Positions 1-9,200 of a stretch of 64,000 bases of DNA are shown here, in pieces. Location of the stretch: contig JAYWGO010000095.1 of assembly GCA_043778205.1 (NCBI GenBank), positions 1 through 64,000 of the forward strand, written 5' to 3'. The notes beneath the pieces were generated by a model that worked only from the letters and a program-made list of their open reading frames with translations, was not told the origin of the DNA and did no database searches. The DNA is from JAAFIP01 sp043778205 (GTDB lineage Bacteria > Pseudomonadota > Gammaproteobacteria > Burkholderiales > Burkholderiaceae_C). Made by a program: the position numbers and the translations under genes. Position 1 is the stretch's first letter; every line of letters begins with the position of its first letter.

Positions 1-1
1 C

Positions 2-340
2 CCAGACGTGTTCGTCACCTGCGACCCGCGTGATGCCTGCGCGCAAGCCAGTCACCAGAAAAAGTACCCTAAACTGGTAGTGCAAGTGATCTCTCCCACC
101 ACCTCAGAATACAGCCGAGGCCGCAAGTTTGAGCAATACCGCCAGATTACCGGCCAGGACGAGGTGCTTTTTATCGACCCCGTGCGCCGCTCGGTAGCGC
201 TGTTTCAGCGCACCAAAGAAGCCAGCCAATGGCTGCTGATTCCTGCGCCAGAAGTCGGCAGCGTGCATTTGCGCAGCGTACATATGGATTTGTCGATGGC
301 TACTGTGTTTGAGGGTATTGATGCAGCAGCCGCTGCTTAA
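2..340 (+). CDS. Uma2-family putative endonuclease, C-terminal part (truncated by window edge)
   Basis: Reading from base 2 in frame gives PDVFVTCDPRD and then VVQVISPTTSEYSRGRKFEQYR, the core of the Uma2/DUF820 family, a restriction-like PD-(D/E)XK fold. About 112 residues are visible and the start lies before the window. The family usually has an acidic residue in the VEVLSP-type strand; here the equivalent position is Gln (VQVISP), which could weaken metal binding. The Lys of RGRKF is kept. The C-terminus ends in an Ala-rich tail. The biological role of Uma2 proteins is poorly defined, so only the family call is firm. Confidence 0.75.
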   Translation, partial: PDVFVTCDPRDACAQASHQKKYPKLVVQVISPTTSEYSRGRKFEQYRQITGQDEVLFIDPVRRSVALFQRTKEASQWLLIPAPEVGSVHLRSVHMDLSMATVFEGIDAAAAA

Positions 341-425
341 ATAGTCCCTCGCTTGTCTTGAGCCTGTCTGCAGTTGACGCGCTTTAGCGTCAAAATCTCC
401 GCAAACCCTGCATACAATGCAGCCT

Positions 426-1010
426 ATGACAATCAAATCTGACAAATGGATACGCCGTATGGTGGACAGCCACGGCATGATCGACCCCTTCGAGCCCGGC
501 CAAATTCGCCAACGCGAGGTAGATGGTAAAACCCAAAAAATCATCAGCTATGGCACCAGTAGCTACGGCTACGACATCCGTTGCGCGCCGGAGTTCAAAG
601 TTTTTACCAACATCCACAGCACCGTGGTAGATCCCAAAAATTTCGATGAAAAAAGTTTTGTTGACTTTAGTGGCGACAGCTGCATCATCCCGCCCAACAG
701 CTTCGCGCTAGCCCGTACCATGGAGTACTTTCGCATCCCGCGCAACGTACTCACCATCTGCCTAGGCAAAAGCACCTATGCCCGCTGCGGCATCATCGTG
801 AACGTGACACCGTTTGAGCCAGAGTGGGAAGGCTATGTGACGCTGGAGTTTTCAAACACTACGCCACTGCCAGCTAAGATCTATGCAGGCGAAGGTTGCG
901 CGCAAGTGCTGTTTTTTGAAAGCTCGGCGGATGATGTGTGCGAGACGAGCTACAAAGACCGGGGTGGGAAGTATCAGGGGCAGGTGGGGGTTACGCTACC
1001 GAAGGCATAG
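426..1010 (+). CDS. dcd: dCTP deaminase
   Basis: A 194-residue cytosolic enzyme that deaminates dCTP to dUTP, feeding dUMP and thymidylate synthesis. The start MTIKSDKWI is the usual one for this family; an in-frame ATG three codons upstream (417) is also possible. Strong family signatures are SSYGYDIR near residue 47, the GKSTYARCGIIVNVTPFEPEWEG block with the catalytic Glu, and the C-terminal GGKYQGQ triphosphate-binding lid. There is no partner gene in an obvious operon. The gene stops 73 bp before the left inverted repeat of an IS256-type element. Confidence 0.96.
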   Translation: MTIKSDKWIRRMVDSHGMIDPFEPGQIRQREVDGKTQKIISYGTSSYGYDIRCAPEFKVFTNIHSTVVDPKNFDEKSFVDFSGDSCIIPPNSFALARTMEYFRIPRNVLTICLGKSTYARCGIIVNVTPFEPEWEGYVTLEFSNTTPLPAKIYAGEGCAQVLFFESSADDVCETSYKDRGGKYQGQVGVTLPKA

Positions 1011-1082
1011 CATGACATGTTTAGCTGTTATCTTCGCGCTTTCGTATCTGATCCTAATACTTGCAGTCTATTCAGGTGAGCA

Positions 1083-1106
1083 TGTCAGAAATTTTGTGTG
1101 TGAGGC
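1083..1106. repeat. IS256-type left terminal inverted repeat
   Basis: This 24-bp sequence starts TGTCAG and ends TGTGTGTGAGGC. It is the reverse complement of 2514-2537 at 21 of 24 positions. It lies upstream of the transposase and probably carries its promoter region. Confidence 0.8.
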
Positions 1107-1229
1107 ATAACATGAGTAAACGAAAGAGTATGTATGCCAAGCAAGAAGAAATCAGCTGCACCAGCGGCAAACAAAGCGGCGTTGCTGCACATTCCTAAAT
1201 AACTGCTAGACCACCTGGTTCAAGGCCCC

Positions 1230-2405
1230 ATGACCGCCGAGGCGGTTAATGCCGCTGGGGTAGCATTTAAAAAAGCCCTGATCGAGCGCGCCCTGGGCGC
1301 TGAGATGGGCCACCACCTAGGCTACGCCGCAGGCGCGGCCAAACCCGTTGACACCACCAACCACCGCAACGGCAAGAGCGGCAAGACCGTCCTGACCGAC
1401 GAAGGCCCCCTGCGCATCGAGGTGCCCCGCGATAGAGCCGGCAGCTTTGAGCCCCAACTGATCGGCAAACACGAACGCCGCTTTACCGGCTTTGACGACA
1501 AAATCATCGCCATGTACGCCAGAGGCATGACGGTGCGCGAGATCCAGGCCTTTCTAACCGAGATGTACGCCATCGACGTATCGCCCGATTTGATCAGCAG
1601 CGTCACCGACGCGGTGCTCAGCGAGGTGGGCACCTGGCAGGCTCGGCCCCTGGAGGCCATGTACCCAGTGGTCTTCTTTGATGCGCTGCGCGTGAAGATC
1701 CGCGAAGACGCGGTGGTGCGCAGTAAATCGGTCTACTTGGCACTGGGCATCTTGCCCGACGGCAGTCGCGACATCCTGGGCCTGTGGATCGAAGGCACCG
1801 AAGGGGCCAAATTCTGGATGAAAGTGTTCAACGACATCAAGACCCGGGGTTGCAACGACATCCTGATTGCCGTCACCGATGGCCTCAAAGGCATGGGCGA
1901 GGCGCTGGAGGCGGTGTTCCCGGCCACTACGCTGCAAACCTGCATCGTGCACCTGATCCGCAACAGCCTGGACTACGCCAGTTGGAAAGACCGCAAACCC
2001 CTGGCAGCGGCCATCAAACCGATTTACAAGGCGGTCAGTGCCGAGGCGGCCTTGGCCGAGCTGGATGCGTTTGAGCAAGGTGAGTGGGGCAAGCGCTTTC
2101 CCACCGTGGTGGCCTCCTGGCGCAGGGCTTGGGACAAGGTGATCCCCTTCTTTGCCTTCCCGCCCGAGGTCAGAAGGGTAATCTATACCACCAATGCGAT
2201 TGAAAGCGTCAACGCCCGGCTGCGCAAGATCATCAAGACCAGGGGGCATTTCCCCAGTGATGACGCGGCCAGTAAACTCATTTGGCTGGCGCTGCGCAAC
2301 ATCACGGCCGACTGGGGGCGGGCTGCGCCGCACTGGAAGGCGGCGATGAACCAGTTTGCCATCCTGTACGAGGAGCGCTTTGCCAAGGTGCAGATCGTAC
2401 AATGA
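1230..2405 (+). CDS. IS256-family transposase with a nonsense codon in its 5' leader
   Basis: DDE transposase of the MULE/IS256 type. From the ATG at 1230 the protein has 391 residues with the catalytic triad in place: Asp151 (FFDALRVK), Asp217 (VTDGLKGM) and Glu325 (TTNAIESVNARLRK). The natural start is probably the ATG at 1134, in the same frame: it reads MPSKKKSAAPAANKAALL and continues into the protein, but codon 23 is TAA (1200-1202) where a Glu or Gln codon would be expected. Translation would therefore have to restart at 1230 or use readthrough, losing about 32 N-terminal residues that contribute to DNA binding in this family. The element may be dead or weakly active. Confidence 0.85.
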   Translation: MTAEAVNAAGVAFKKALIERALGAEMGHHLGYAAGAAKPVDTTNHRNGKSGKTVLTDEGPLRIEVPRDRAGSFEPQLIGKHERRFTGFDDKIIAMYARGMTVREIQAFLTEMYAIDVSPDLISSVTDAVLSEVGTWQARPLEAMYPVVFFDALRVKIREDAVVRSKSVYLALGILPDGSRDILGLWIEGTEGAKFWMKVFNDIKTRGCNDILIAVTDGLKGMGEALEAVFPATTLQTCIVHLIRNSLDYASWKDRKPLAAAIKPIYKAVSAEAALAELDAFEQGEWGKRFPTVVASWRRAWDKVIPFFAFPPEVRRVIYTTNAIESVNARLRKIIKTRGHFPSDDAASKLIWLALRNITADWGRAAPHWKAAMNQFAILYEERFAKVQIVQ

Positions 2406-2436
2406 ACCCGGGCTTACCCACCCAGGCGCGCGCTAC

Positions 2437-2482
2437 TGTGGATAACGCGCGTGCGGCCTTGAAGGGCCGCGCGTTACCCACA
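2437..2482. other. GC-rich hairpin near the right end of the IS
   Basis: TGTGGATAACGCGC with TGCGGCC on the left pairs with GGCCGCGCGTTACCCACA on the right across a loop of about 7 nt, with a 2-3 nt bulge. It sits between the transposase stop and the right inverted repeat. It could act as a terminator or shield the transposase from outside transcription, although no T-run follows. The left arm contains TGTGGATAA, which matches the DnaA-box consensus in reverse. Confidence 0.5.
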
Positions 2483-2513
2483 AGCGCACACCTGCGTGGA
2501 TAAACCCTAAGCC

Positions 2514-2537
2514 GCCTCACACACAGAAATGCTGACA
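2514..2537. repeat. IS256-type right terminal inverted repeat
   Basis: This 24-bp sequence starts GCCTCACACACAG and ends CTGACA. It pairs with 1083-1106 at 21 of 24 positions. The fadD reading frame on the minus strand is intact up to about 2540 and turns into IS sequence here. Confidence 0.8.
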
Positions 2538-3267
2538 CTCCCGCTTGCAGCACTGCACTAACAATATTGCGGTGAGAAAGCACAGCCCCTTTACTTAACC
2601 CTGTAGTGCCTCCTGTGTATTGCAAAAACGCAATGCTGTCTAAGCTTGAGGTGTTGGGTTTAAGGGACAGCTGCGCAGCATCGGAAATAGCGCGGCTAAA
2701 TGGCGTGACTACACGCTCACCTGACAAAGGCAAGCTGTAAGAGGGAACCATTTTGGCAAGATGGCGCACTGCAAACGTTAACCAGCGGCCATACCAAAAG
2801 CCAAGCAAATCGCCCATAGACGCAATCACCACTTGCTTAATGTCTGTAGTCTCGATCACTTCAGCCAGCGTACTGGCAAAATTTTCCAAAATTACGATCG
2901 CTGTAGCACCAGAATCTTTGAGTTGGTGAGCGAGCTCGCGCGGCGTATACAAAGGGTTGACGTTGACGCAAGTAAAGCCCGCACGCAAAATCCCACACAT
3001 GGCAACAGGAAACTGAGGAATGTTGGGCAGCATAATCGCGATGCGTGCACCAGGTGCGAAGCCTTTGCTTTGCAACCATGCGCCGAACGCAGCTGAAAGT
3101 TGGTCTAGTTGTTGGTAGGTCATCCAACAGTTCATGCATACTGTGAAGGGACTTGCAGCATGCTTTTTAAAGCTTTCCTCCAACAATGCGGACAGAGAGC
3201 TGTACTGCTCTGGGTGAATGTCGTGGGGTACGTCTGCCGGATAGCTTTTAAGCCAAACTTTGTCCAT
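2538..3267 (-). pseudogene. Long-chain fatty acid-CoA ligase (fadD-like), 3' half lost at the IS
   Basis: The first ~243 codons of an AMP-forming acyl-CoA synthetase are present: MDKVWLKSYPADVP, the adenylate-binding loop YTGGTTGLSKGA near residue 222, and SHRNIV. Intact family members are about 550-560 residues. Homology ends at LQAG, exactly where the IS256 right inverted repeat starts; the frame then runs on into the IS to a stop at 2302. The remaining ~310 codons are not present on the other side of the IS, where dcd lies only ~70 bp away. A ribosome-binding site (AGGAGACT on the coding strand) remains 5' of the start. The product would lack the C-terminal lid domain and be inactive. Confidence 0.9.
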
Positions 3268-3291
3268 AGAGTCTCCTAAATATTTATTAAA

Positions 3292-4053
3292 TCATTCTAG
3301 TTCAGGCCATGCGCCAGTGCCAGTGGTGCTTGTCACAGACGTATCAAATAAGCGAGCTACCCAGCTGGTTTCACGGAGCTCTACCAGTTTCAAAAATTCA
3401 GCGGAACCTGCTTTACTGCGTTGCATAGACGAAAATGTGTCGAAACCCAGCTCTAGGAATGTCTGTAGGTGTGCCAGCCCGGCTGCTGCAGCGGGCCCGC
3501 GCATGAGGCGCAGCATAGTGCGCAAACCGGTAATGCGAACAAGTCGGCTCAGGTCTTGACCAAGCTGAACCACCAGAGCGATCTGCGCAGCTCTGGCCGC
3601 AGCTTGCCCAGTATCACGCCAAGCCCGCACGTAGCCACGTCGAACCGCTGCATCGTCCTGAAATGCAAGCGATTGAGACAAAAAGCTGGTAGCCAAGGCA
3701 TAGTCAAGTTGCTCGCTTAAAGCGTGCAAGTGCAACAGCACCGCGGCGACTTGCAAGACAGATGGTGGGAAAACGCGTTGCAAAGTCGTTGCTATGCGGG
3801 CAAACTCTTGGTCACGTTGCGTGAAATCTTGGTCACTGTAAAGCTCTTTCAGAAAGAAATTCGCTGCATTTTGCCAATCTTTATGCACCAGGACATCGGC
3901 ATAAGTATGCTGGAAACGGCGACATTGCACCCGTTTAACAGCGAGAATTACAGAGTGCAGACGTGGGTTCCTATGTGCAAGCGCGCGCAGTTCATTCACG
4001 CTAGTTAAAGATAATGCAATAGAAGGAAGCAGTGAGGGTGAAGGCGGGGCCAT
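3292..4053 (-). CDS. Conserved hypothetical protein (FFLKELYS-type)
   Basis: A 253-residue protein, probably soluble and mostly alpha-helical, with no signal peptide or convincing membrane segment. The segment NFFLKELYSDQDFTQRDQEFARI (residues ~64-86) recalls a proteobacterial family of unknown function with an F-F-L-x-x-L-Y-x-x-x-D-x-x-x-R-D signature. I know no function for it. It lies 24 bp upstream of the broken fadD on the same strand, so the two probably formed an operon linked to fatty acid metabolism. Base composition of this gene and the next is somewhat more AT-rich than the flanks. Confidence 0.7.
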   Translation of the reverse strand: MAPPSPSLLPSIALSLTSVNELRALAHRNPRLHSVILAVKRVQCRRFQHTYADVLVHKDWQNAANFFLKELYSDQDFTQRDQEFARIATTLQRVFPPSVLQVAAVLLHLHALSEQLDYALATSFLSQSLAFQDDAAVRRGYVRAWRDTGQAAARAAQIALVVQLGQDLSRLVRITGLRTMLRLMRGPAAAAGLAHLQTFLELGFDTFSSMQRSKAGSAEFLKLVELRETSWVARLFDTSVTSTTGTGAWPELE

Positions 4054-4192
4054 AGTATGTATGCCAGCAAGATAATGAGGTCAGATAAACAAGTAGTTGG
4101 TTGTTTTTAAGCTAAACACTGCAGCGCAGACTAAAAAATAGGCAACTGCTGTACAAACTGGTGTAGTTTTAAGTCATACCGCCCAAAGATTG

Positions 4193-5131
4193 ATGGTGTT
4201 AAGAGTGCAAAAAGAATTACATTTCAGTATGACCAACGCATGGATACAAAGATGTTTTACCCTGAGCCTATTGCTATTATCGTGGACTGTGGCGGCGGGA
4301 TTGTGGCCCCGCCAGCCGGCATGGGCCATAGCCTGCTTGGCATTCCCTGTGGTGATAACAGCGTGGTTTGAGAGCTTGCAGTTTGCTCTTTTGCACTATG
4401 TCAATAGAAACGACCCTAGCATTCGTGCCAGCCTAGCCCAGCTGGCCAAAGCGTGGTGGGGAGAGCTGGTTGCGACAGCATGGGTATTTAACTGGTGGCA
4501 GCCTTTTCGCCGAGGGGCCATTGCAGACTATATGGCTGACAAAAGTGCTGTGAAATCGCACAAACCCGGCATAGTGTTGGTGCATGGATTTTTTTGCAAC
4601 CGCGGCTTCTGGACGCACTGGATGCACAGGCTGCAGGGCGAAAACCGTATGTTTGTCGCTGTTGATTTGGAGCCTGCATTTGGCTCAATTGACGACTATA
4701 TTTCCACTATAGAGCACGCTGTAGAAAAAGTGCGCGCTGCAACGGGCATGCCGCCTATTCTGATCGGCCACAGCATGGGCGGCTTGGCCATACGCGCATG
4801 GTTAGCCACACGCAATTCCACAGGTGCAGTGCAAAGGGTGATTACGTTGGGAACCCCGCACCAGGGCACATGGCTTGGTCAGTTTTCGCACAGCCTAAAT
4901 GGCAAACAAATGCGCATAAACAGCCCCTGGCTAAAAATACTGGCTGAAAAGGAGGCACCAACATCTTCCAGCCTTTTCGTATGCTTTTATTCCAACTGCG
5001 ACAACATTGTCTTTCCCGTGTCGTCGGCAACGCGCGAAGGCGCTGATAATAGGCTGATGTTAGGTTTAGGACACGTCGCCATGGCGCAAGACCCCCAAGT
5101 GATAGACGCATGCTGGGCGTTAATGGAGTAA
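4193..5131 (+). CDS. Membrane-anchored alpha/beta hydrolase, probable triacylglycerol lipase/esterase
   Basis: A 312-residue protein. One or two hydrophobic segments at residues ~20-60 probably anchor it in the inner membrane. A lipase domain follows: oxyanion-loop sequence VLVHGFFCNRGFW (~129-141), nucleophile elbow GHSMGG with Ser194, and LGTPHQG (~220). Asp270 (NCDNIVFP) and His294 (LGLGHVAM) are the likely remaining triad members. The GTPH and GHSMGG motifs place it with the EstA/PGAP1-like lipases. An alternative start is the ATG at 4229, just before the hydrophobic segment. It lies 40 bp upstream of the receiver/cyclase gene. Confidence 0.8.
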   Translation: MVLRVQKELHFSMTNAWIQRCFTLSLLLLSWTVAAGLWPRQPAWAIACLAFPVVITAWFESLQFALLHYVNRNDPSIRASLAQLAKAWWGELVATAWVFNWWQPFRRGAIADYMADKSAVKSHKPGIVLVHGFFCNRGFWTHWMHRLQGENRMFVAVDLEPAFGSIDDYISTIEHAVEKVRAATGMPPILIGHSMGGLAIRAWLATRNSTGAVQRVITLGTPHQGTWLGQFSHSLNGKQMRINSPWLKILAEKEAPTSSSLFVCFYSNCDNIVFPVSSATREGADNRLMLGLGHVAMAQDPQVIDACWALME

Positions 5132-5171
5132 ATGCTGCAAACGCCAATGCACTTAAAAACAAGGACTTAAG

Positions 5172-6284
5172 ATGCCCCTGATCATAGTGATGGATGACGA
5201 CGCTGGCACGCGCATGCTGGTAAGCCAAGTGCTCAAAAAAGAGGGCTTTGATGTCATGTCCGCCGAAGACGGTGCCAAGGGGTTAGAGCTGATTCGTGAG
5301 TACAAACCCGACTTGATCGTCAGTGATGTGCAAATGCCGCACATGGACGGCTTTGAAGTGTTAGACCATGTTCGCAACGATGTGGCACTGTCTACAACCC
5401 CTGTTATTTTGCTCACTTCGTTGCAAGACCGCAGCCACATGCGTCAAGGGATGACTACTGGTGCCGATGATTACTTAACCAAGCCGTTTGCACCCCAAGA
5501 ATTGCGCGAAGCAGTCAACGCGCAGCTGAACAAACTTATTCGTGCAGATGCTGTGCGCGCCCAAGTGGTGGATGTTGCCGTAGCCGAAGCGTTAGAAGAG
5601 CAAAGGCACAAGATCAGCAAACTGTATGAAAAGCGCATGGCCAAATCGCTGAGCGAGCAGTGGCCTGACAGCGGCTACGTGCAAGACAACGAAAAGTTCT
5701 CCAGTGCCACCGTATTGTTTGCCGATATGCTGGACTACGGGCAATGGACGCAAAAACTCTCCAGTACCGAGCTGAGCGAGGTGGTGCAGCAGTTCTATGG
5801 TAGCGTGGGCGATACAGTGCACCTGTTTGGCGCACACTACATGCAGTTTGTGGGCGATGGCATGCTGTGTGTCTTTGTCGATGCGGGCGATACGGTCTCA
5901 GTAAACCATGGCCTGCGTGCAGTGCGCGCTGCGGTGGGCCTGGCAGATGCTACGCGCCGTATTGACGCGCATGTGAAGCAGCGTTTTAGCGACCGCGGAT
6001 TGCCCATCTTTCGCGTAAGCGTTGCATTGCACAGCGGCCCGGTCGCGTTTGCCAAGCTGGACGGCATGTTCGGTGGCGGTGGACAAACCACCCCTGTGGG
6101 GGATACAGTTTCTGTCGCTTTGAAAATGTTTTCAGGCCAGCCTGGCCTGGCCTGGACGATTGCCGCCAGCGTGCAAACTGCGCGCTTGGTAAGCGGAGCG
6201 GTACGCACCGGCGGTCGCGCGATGGTGAATACCCCTGGCCGCTCTATACCGGTTGACACGGTTGAAATTACAGGTCTGCTGTGA
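5172..6284 (+). CDS. Response regulator with class III adenylate/guanylate cyclase-homology domain
   Basis: A 370-residue cytosolic protein. The N-terminal receiver (1-120) has the acidic pocket at Asp8-10, phospho-acceptor Asp52 (VSDVQMP) and Lys104 (TKPF). A predicted helical linker (~120-175) leads into a CHD-type nucleotidyl cyclase domain (~178-345) with both metal aspartates, Asp185 (LFADM) and Asp229 (VGDGM). The usual VNxAxRL transition-state motif is replaced: GDTVSVALKM has Ser for Asn and Lys for Arg, so catalysis is uncertain. Its TGA overlaps the ATG of the hybrid kinase by one base, so the two are probably translated together and may form a phosphorelay. A degenerate paralogue lies at 16673-17881. 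Confidence 0.88.
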   Translation: MPLIIVMDDDAGTRMLVSQVLKKEGFDVMSAEDGAKGLELIREYKPDLIVSDVQMPHMDGFEVLDHVRNDVALSTTPVILLTSLQDRSHMRQGMTTGADDYLTKPFAPQELREAVNAQLNKLIRADAVRAQVVDVAVAEALEEQRHKISKLYEKRMAKSLSEQWPDSGYVQDNEKFSSATVLFADMLDYGQWTQKLSSTELSEVVQQFYGSVGDTVHLFGAHYMQFVGDGMLCVFVDAGDTVSVNHGLRAVRAAVGLADATRRIDAHVKQRFSDRGLPIFRVSVALHSGPVAFAKLDGMFGGGGQTTPVGDTVSVALKMFSGQPGLAWTIAASVQTARLVSGAVRTGGRAMVNTPGRSIPVDTVEITGLL

Positions 6285-9200
6285 TGCTGCAGTTTGTTCG
6301 CAAGGCGCTGTCCAGCACATGGTCAATGCGCAGTATTTTTTTAATAAGTCTTTTGGTTTTTTGCGTGGTGCCTGCCGCAACAGTTGGCTGGGTGCTGTAC
6401 CAAAGCAATCTGCAAACGGTCGATTTATTGGCTGAAAAAATACTGGGCGACGTTAGCGAACGGGTGCAACTAGATACACAGGAGCATCTGGGCCAAGCCC
6501 ACATTATTTTTAATGGCTTGCTGCCTGTGCGCCCTAGTGTTTCAGACAACCAGCGTGCCAGAGACTTGCTGCTCAAGCCAGAATTATTCGAACAAACTGC
6601 ATTCTCCATGACGCGCATGACACCCAATGCCTCGTACATGTACTTTGGCAGCGCCAATGGAAACTTCCTCGGCGTGGAGCCGATGGAAAATGGGCTGATT
6701 CGTGTTGGAATGCGCACCCAAGGCGACGAAGGGCGGCGTTATTTTTCAGCCCAGTATCCGGGTGACCGTAGCCAAACGATGCCTACAGAGGCCAAAAACT
6801 ATGAGCCACGTAATAGGCCGTGGTACCAAGCAGCGATAGAAAATAAAGGGCGAATTTTCACGCCAGTCTACGCTTCGGCCTCTAAAAAACAGCTTCTTAT
6901 TACCCTGTCGCAGCCTGTGTATGGCGATGGTGAAGGGGGTGGTGCACTGGGTGTGTTTGCCATCGACCTGTACCTTAAGCGTTTAACGGAGCTACTGCAA
7001 AGCATGGTGATCAGCTCTCGTGGCGCAGCTTTTTTGGTCGATGAGTTAGGTTACTTGGTTGCCAGCTCTGCGGGCGATGCCTTGTTTACAGACACGCTAG
7101 GCCAACTCAAACGCCACAAGCCTGACCAAAGCAACAACCCACTCATCCGTATGGCCTATAAAGAGGTTTTGCCTAGCCTGGGCAAAACCCAAGAAGCGTC
7201 GGTTAAGAGGCTGCAATTTGTGCGCCGTGCGGGCACAGGTGATGGTGCAACGATAGTGTCTCTCAGGCCGTTTGGCGAAGCCTTAGGGCTGCGGTGGAGT
7301 TTGGTGTTGGCCGCACCTGAGAGTGACTTTACCGCACAGTCGCAAGCCGCACTGCAAAAAACCGCTGGTGTTATGTTACTGGCACTCGCTTTAGGCGCGG
7401 CAATGGCCACGTGGCTGGCTTACCGTATTACGCGGCGTTTTCGCGGCTTGGCCACGGCCGCGCAGCAGCTAGGGCGGGGTGAGGTACCCGCGCTTCAAAA
7501 AAATGCCCATATTAATGAAGTGCAGCAGCTTTCTAGCGCGATGCACAGCAGTGCCCAAGAACTGCTGCGCCAGCGCGAAGCCATTCTGGCGCAAACGCTA
7601 GCGCTGAAAGATGCCAATGAGCACCTCGAGGAACGCGTAAGCTTGCGCACGGCAGAGCTAGAAGCATCGCGCGAACTGGCTTTGGCCGGCGCACGTGCTA
7701 AAGCCTCTTTTTTGGCCACCATGAGCCACGAGATCCGCACGCCTTTAAACGGCGTAGTGGGCATGACCACCCTGCTGGCTGACACCCCCTTGAACACCGA
7801 ACAGTGCGACTATGTGCACACCATGCGCATCTCCAGCGACCAACTGCTGGGCGTAATTAACGATATTTTGGATTTTTCTAAAATCGAATCAGGCAAGCTG
7901 GACTTAGAAAACGAACCCCTGAACCTGCAGGCCACCATCGAAGAGGCCTGCGATATGGCCGCGCCCCGCGCGCGCGAGAAAGGCCTGGAGCTGCTGGCCG
8001 ACATGGGCGACGACGTGCCCCAGTGGGTGCGCGGTGACGTTACGCGCCTGCGCCAAGTGCTGCTGAATTTCATTAACAACGCGATTAAATTTACCGACGC
8101 AGGCCAAGTGGTGGTGAGCGCTGCGCTAGTTACCCACTCTGTGCAAAACGCGCCGGCCTTATTTGAATTTAGGGTGAAAGACACCGGCATTGGTATTCCA
8201 CTAGAGCGGCAGTCCGCGCTGTTTCAGTCATTCAGCCAGGTTGATGCATCTACCACGCGCAAATACGGCGGCACCGGCTTGGGCCTGGCTATTTGCAAGC
8301 GTTTGGCCGAAATTATGGGCGGGCAGGTGGGCCTGGAGTCGGTAGTGGGCGAGGGCGCGACTTTCTGGTTTACTGCCCAGCTGGGCTACGCAGAAGTACC
8401 AGACCAGTCACAGTCTTCCATGTTCCAGATGGCCAGTCTCAGTGGTAAGCGGGCGGTGATCGTAGACGACACGTTACTGAACCTGCGTATTTTGGACAAG
8501 CAGCTTAAGCGCTGGGGCATGCAAACCGTGCAGTTTGAACGTGCCCAGCCCGCGCTAGAGTGGCTGCGCACCCACAGGCCTGACGTGGTGATTACCGACA
8601 TGCACATGCCAGAGATGGACGGCCAAGTTTTTGCCGAGCAGCTGCGCCAACGCACACCCGATGCACGGGTGGTGCTGCTGACCTCGGGCACCATGCCCAC
8701 GGGCGAGGCCGCCAAAGCGTTTGATGCGCGTTTGCTCAAACCCTACCGCCAGTCACAGCTGTTTGACGCACTGACCCGGCTGGTCGCCAACGAGTCGCAC
8801 GACCCTGCGCCCGCAGTGCAACGGGCAGCAGATGCCAAAAACCAGCGCATTTTGGTGGCGGACGACAACGCTGTGAACCTTAAGGTGGCGCTGGCCATGC
8901 TGGGCAAGCTGGGCTACGAGGCGGCTACAGCGATGGACGGCCGCCAAGCTGTAGACCTGGTGGCCCGGTCGCTGGTGCAGCCCGATGGCAAACCGTTTGC
9001 GGCTATTTTGATGGATGCCAACATGCCGGTGATGGACGGGTTTACAGCGGCGCGTGTGATTTTGAGCACCCACGGCGCTGCAGCGCCTCCCATCGTTGCC
9101 TTGACCGCTTCGGTACTAGAAGAAGACCGCCAGCGTTGCCTAGATGCAGGCATGATCGGCTTTTTGCCCAAGCCTTTGCGCATCGACGAGCTGTCGGAGG

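Larger units (their letters stand above)
1083..2537 (+). mobile_element. IS256-family insertion sequence, about 1.45 kb
   Basis: The element is bounded by imperfect 24-bp terminal inverted repeats at 1083-1106 and 2514-2537 (21 of 24 positions match; both carry TGTCAG at the outer end and GTGTGTGAGGC at the inner end). It encodes one transposase with an intact DDE triad. No target duplication of 8-9 bp is visible when the flanks (…CAGGTGAGCA and CTCCCGCTTG…) are compared. Its right end abuts a truncated fadD whose missing half is not found on the left side, which points to a deletion next to the element after insertion. The outermost 2-5 bp of each end are not certain. Confidence 0.85.

Noticed and set aside
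1012..1110. Small hydrophobic open frame of 32 residues (MTCLAVIFALSYLILILAVYSG...) between dcd and the IS
   Set aside because: It ends inside the IS inverted repeat, has no clear ribosome-binding site and overlaps a rearrangement junction. It is more likely chance or the remnant of a lost gene.
1554..2402. 282-codon open frame antisense to the transposase
   Set aside because: It mirrors the coding frame of the transposase on the other strand, has no recognisable domain and no start signal.
2437..2482. Possible replication origin: a perfect DnaA box (TGTGGATAA) and a near match facing it
   Set aside because: The two boxes are simply the arms of one hairpin inside the IS element. There is no AT-rich unwinding region, no cluster of boxes and no dnaA, dnaN or rep gene nearby.
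1061..2560. CTTGCAG on both sides of the IS as a target-site duplication
   Set aside because: The two copies lie at different distances from the inverted repeats (about 16 bp on the left, about 5 bp on the right) and are only 7 bp long.
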